Shown here piece by piece: positions 5,760 to 5,811 of a stretch of DNA of 5,811 bases; position 1 is the first letter of the stretch; the number at the start of each line of letters is the position of its first letter. The position numbers were made by a program, and so were the translations under genes. The stretch is from assembly GCA_937924345.1 (NCBI GenBank), contig CALDTD010000057.1, positions 1 through 5,811 on the forward strand, in the 5' to 3' direction. The stretch is from an uncultured Flavobacteriales bacterium (GTDB lineage: Bacteria; Bacteroidota; Bacteroidia; Flavobacteriales_D; Parvicellaceae). A model generated the notes under the pieces. The model was not told the DNA's origin, did no database searches, and saw nothing but the letters and a program-made list of their open reading frames with translations.

Positions 5760-5811
5760 TCATGTCCTTTTACGCCTTCCATTTACCTGCACAGATGTCA
5801 CTGACACATGC
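5760..5811 (-). other. Possible C-terminal tail of a further - strand gene, or edge of an unrelated element
   Basis: From the window edge two - strand frames stay open for a short distance: one reads HVSVTSVQVNGRRKRT then TGA (5762-5760), another reads ACVSDICAGKWKA then TAA (5772-5770). On the + strand a frame from ATG 5762 is also open to the edge. I do not recognise any of them. Bases 5761-5811 contain 24 G or C in 51, clearly richer than the coding DNA to the left, and the codons use G or C at third positions unlike the neighbouring genes. A small inverted repeat TGTCA-C-TGACA lies at 5796-5806. Too little sequence is present to decide between a gene end, a mobile-element end or a plain intergenic stretch. 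Confidence 0.25.

Noticed and set aside
5739..5791. Inverted repeat TGCAGG (5739-5744) / CCTGCA (5786-5791) upstream of the transferase gene
   Set aside because: Only six base pairs with a loop of about 41 bases and no extension on either side; likely by chance and not a terminator or operator that can be supported.

Overview
The window looks like AT-rich chromosomal DNA from a member of the Bacteroidota, most likely the Flavobacteriia. Three things point that way. The gene families are typical of that group: a carboxypeptidase-regulatory plus TonB-plug protein, an ECF sigma factor with a TPR anti-sigma-like partner, a PolB-related 3'-5' exonuclease, and a Wzi/RemB-like outer-membrane protein. 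Shine-Dalgarno sequences are missing in front of the genes. One upstream region carries a motif pair resembling the Bacteroidota TTTG / TAnnTTTG promoter. No species can be named from this alone. No rRNA, tRNA, CRISPR array or complete mobile element is visible.

Left part, + strand (1-2353): three tightly packed genes that read as one operon. First comes the 3' part of a secreted protein with a carboxypeptidase-regulatory-like fold followed by a TonB plug domain but no beta-barrel (1-681). Three bases later, in the same reading frame, a TTG-started ECF-type sigma factor begins (685-1281). Overlapping its end by 8 bases is a single-pass membrane protein with a Bacteroidota anti-sigma-like N-terminus and periplasmic TPR repeats (1274-2353). 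Together they suggest an envelope-to-transcription signalling cassette, which is an inference from domains and gene order. A DEDDy exonuclease gene follows after 40 bp (2394-3113) on the same strand.

Right part, - strand (3110-5718): two genes for surface polysaccharide. A polytopic WecA/MraY-type sugar-1-phosphate transferase (4645-5718) is followed, with a 4-base stop/start overlap, by a Wzi-like outer-membrane beta-barrel protein (3110-4648). The first would load a sugar phosphate on the lipid carrier. The second would act at the outer membrane in capsule or glycan attachment or in gliding-related surface functions. This operon converges on the exonuclease gene so tightly that the two stop codons share the palindrome TTAA.

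The last 93 bases (5719-5811) hold a candidate promoter for the - strand operon. Beyond it is a short, more GC-rich stretch (24 of 51 bases G or C) that may be the tail of another - strand gene or the edge of a foreign or repeated element; the window ends too soon to decide. The most interesting item is the barrel-less plug / sigma / anti-sigma cassette.
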